DNA of 12,209 bases from Armatimonadota bacterium (GTDB lineage Bacteria; Sysuimicrobiota; Sysuimicrobiia; Sysuimicrobiales; Humicultoraceae). Position 1 is the first letter of the stretch. Each line of letters begins with the position of its first letter. The position numbers and the translations under genes were made by a program. The stretch lies in NCBI GenBank assembly GCA_016199305.1, contig JACQGZ010000032.1, positions 1 to 12,209 of the forward strand, in the 5' to 3' direction. Shown piece by piece: positions 11,917-12,209 of this stretch. The notes below the pieces were generated by a model. The model was given only the letters and a program-made list of their open reading frames with translations, had not been told where the DNA came from and searched no databases.

Positions 11917-12209
11917 GTGGCCAGACATCGAGAGACGATCAGCCTGGTCGACGACCAGGGGCGGGAGCATGAGTTCGACCTGGTGGATGTGATCGAGGTG
12001 GCGGAGCAACGCTACGCGATCCTGCAGCCCGCCGGCGGAGAGACAGAGGCGCTCATCTTCCGCATGGAGGATGACGAGACCCTCAGCGCGGTGGAGGACG
12101 AGGAGGAGTTCGCACGGGTGGCCGCCGCGTTGGACGACCTCGAGGAGTACGATGCCATCGAGCGCCGCGGCGACGAGGCGAACGAGGACGATGAGGACGA
12201 GGACGATGA
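11917..12209 (+). CDS. DUF1292 family protein (3' end beyond window)
   Basis: 97 codons plus two bases are present, starting at GTG 11917 behind a strong GGAGGTGGAG ribosome binding site. The start ISLVDDQGREHEFDLVDVIE and then RYAILQP, EALIFRMEDDETL and VEDEEEFARVAAALDDL fit the DUF1292 (YrzB-like) pattern of small acidic proteins. These commonly lie next to ruvX and have no established function. From about residue 84 the sequence becomes a low-complexity acidic tail (EANEDDEDEDD) and is still open at the window edge, so this tail may be longer than usual. The context alaS-ruvX-DUF1292 matches Firmicutes order apart from the missing ireB; mltG often follows. Confidence 0.88.
   Translation, partial: MARHRETISLVDDQGREHEFDLVDVIEVAEQRYAILQPAGGETEALIFRMEDDETLSAVEDEEEFARVAAALDDLEEYDAIERRGDEANEDDEDEDD

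Noticed and set aside
12160..12209. GAC/GAG-rich repeat at the right edge as a separate repeat element
   Set aside because: It is in frame with the DUF1292 gene and codes for an acidic tail.

Overview
The window is a very GC-rich, densely packed bacterial chromosome segment. No transposase, integrase, CRISPR array or tRNA/rRNA gene was seen. The gene order alaS-ruvX-DUF1292, a T-box leader on alaS, rpsU with an adjacent yqeY-like remnant, and a pyruvoyl-type arginine decarboxylase beside speE and speB suggest a deep-branching member of the Gram-positive side of the bacterial tree. An uncultured thermophilic lineage of the Armatimonadota/CSP1-3 (Sysuimicrobiota) kind is my best guess. That placement is inference from gene content and base composition.

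Layout: (1) 2-1564, plus strand: the tail of an unidentified protein, a small MazG-like pyrophosphohydrolase, and a translationally coupled secreted membrane-dipeptidase-family enzyme. (2) 1546-3789, minus strand: a compact polyamine operon, pdaD-speE-speB, with a recognisable promoter and strong ribosome binding sites. (3) 3809-5936, plus strand: an exported TIM-barrel glycoside-hydrolase-like protein that has lost its expected catalytic glutamate, then a HIT-family nucleotide hydrolase. (4) 5937-6533: a structured, G-run-rich leader, rpsU, and a decayed yqeY fragment ending in a perfect inverted repeat. (5) 6534-8336: a NUDIX hydrolase and a putrescine-aminotransferase-like class III enzyme. 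(6) 8357-11807: a consensus promoter, an alanine T-box riboswitch with intrinsic terminator, alaS, and ruvX overlapping alaS by four bases. (7) 11829-end: a separate promoter and a DUF1292 gene cut off by the window edge.

Working together: PdaD makes agmatine from arginine. SpeE and SpeB can turn agmatine into spermidine, either through putrescine or by the Thermus-type aminopropylagmatine route. The aminotransferase 3.3 kb away could degrade putrescine. The T-box ties alaS, and by coupling ruvX, to uncharged tRNA-Ala. MazG-like, HIT and NUDIX proteins form a loose set of nucleotide-cleaning enzymes. No wholly new system is evident. The least explained parts are the rpsU leader, the yqeY remnant and the catalytically altered TIM-barrel protein.
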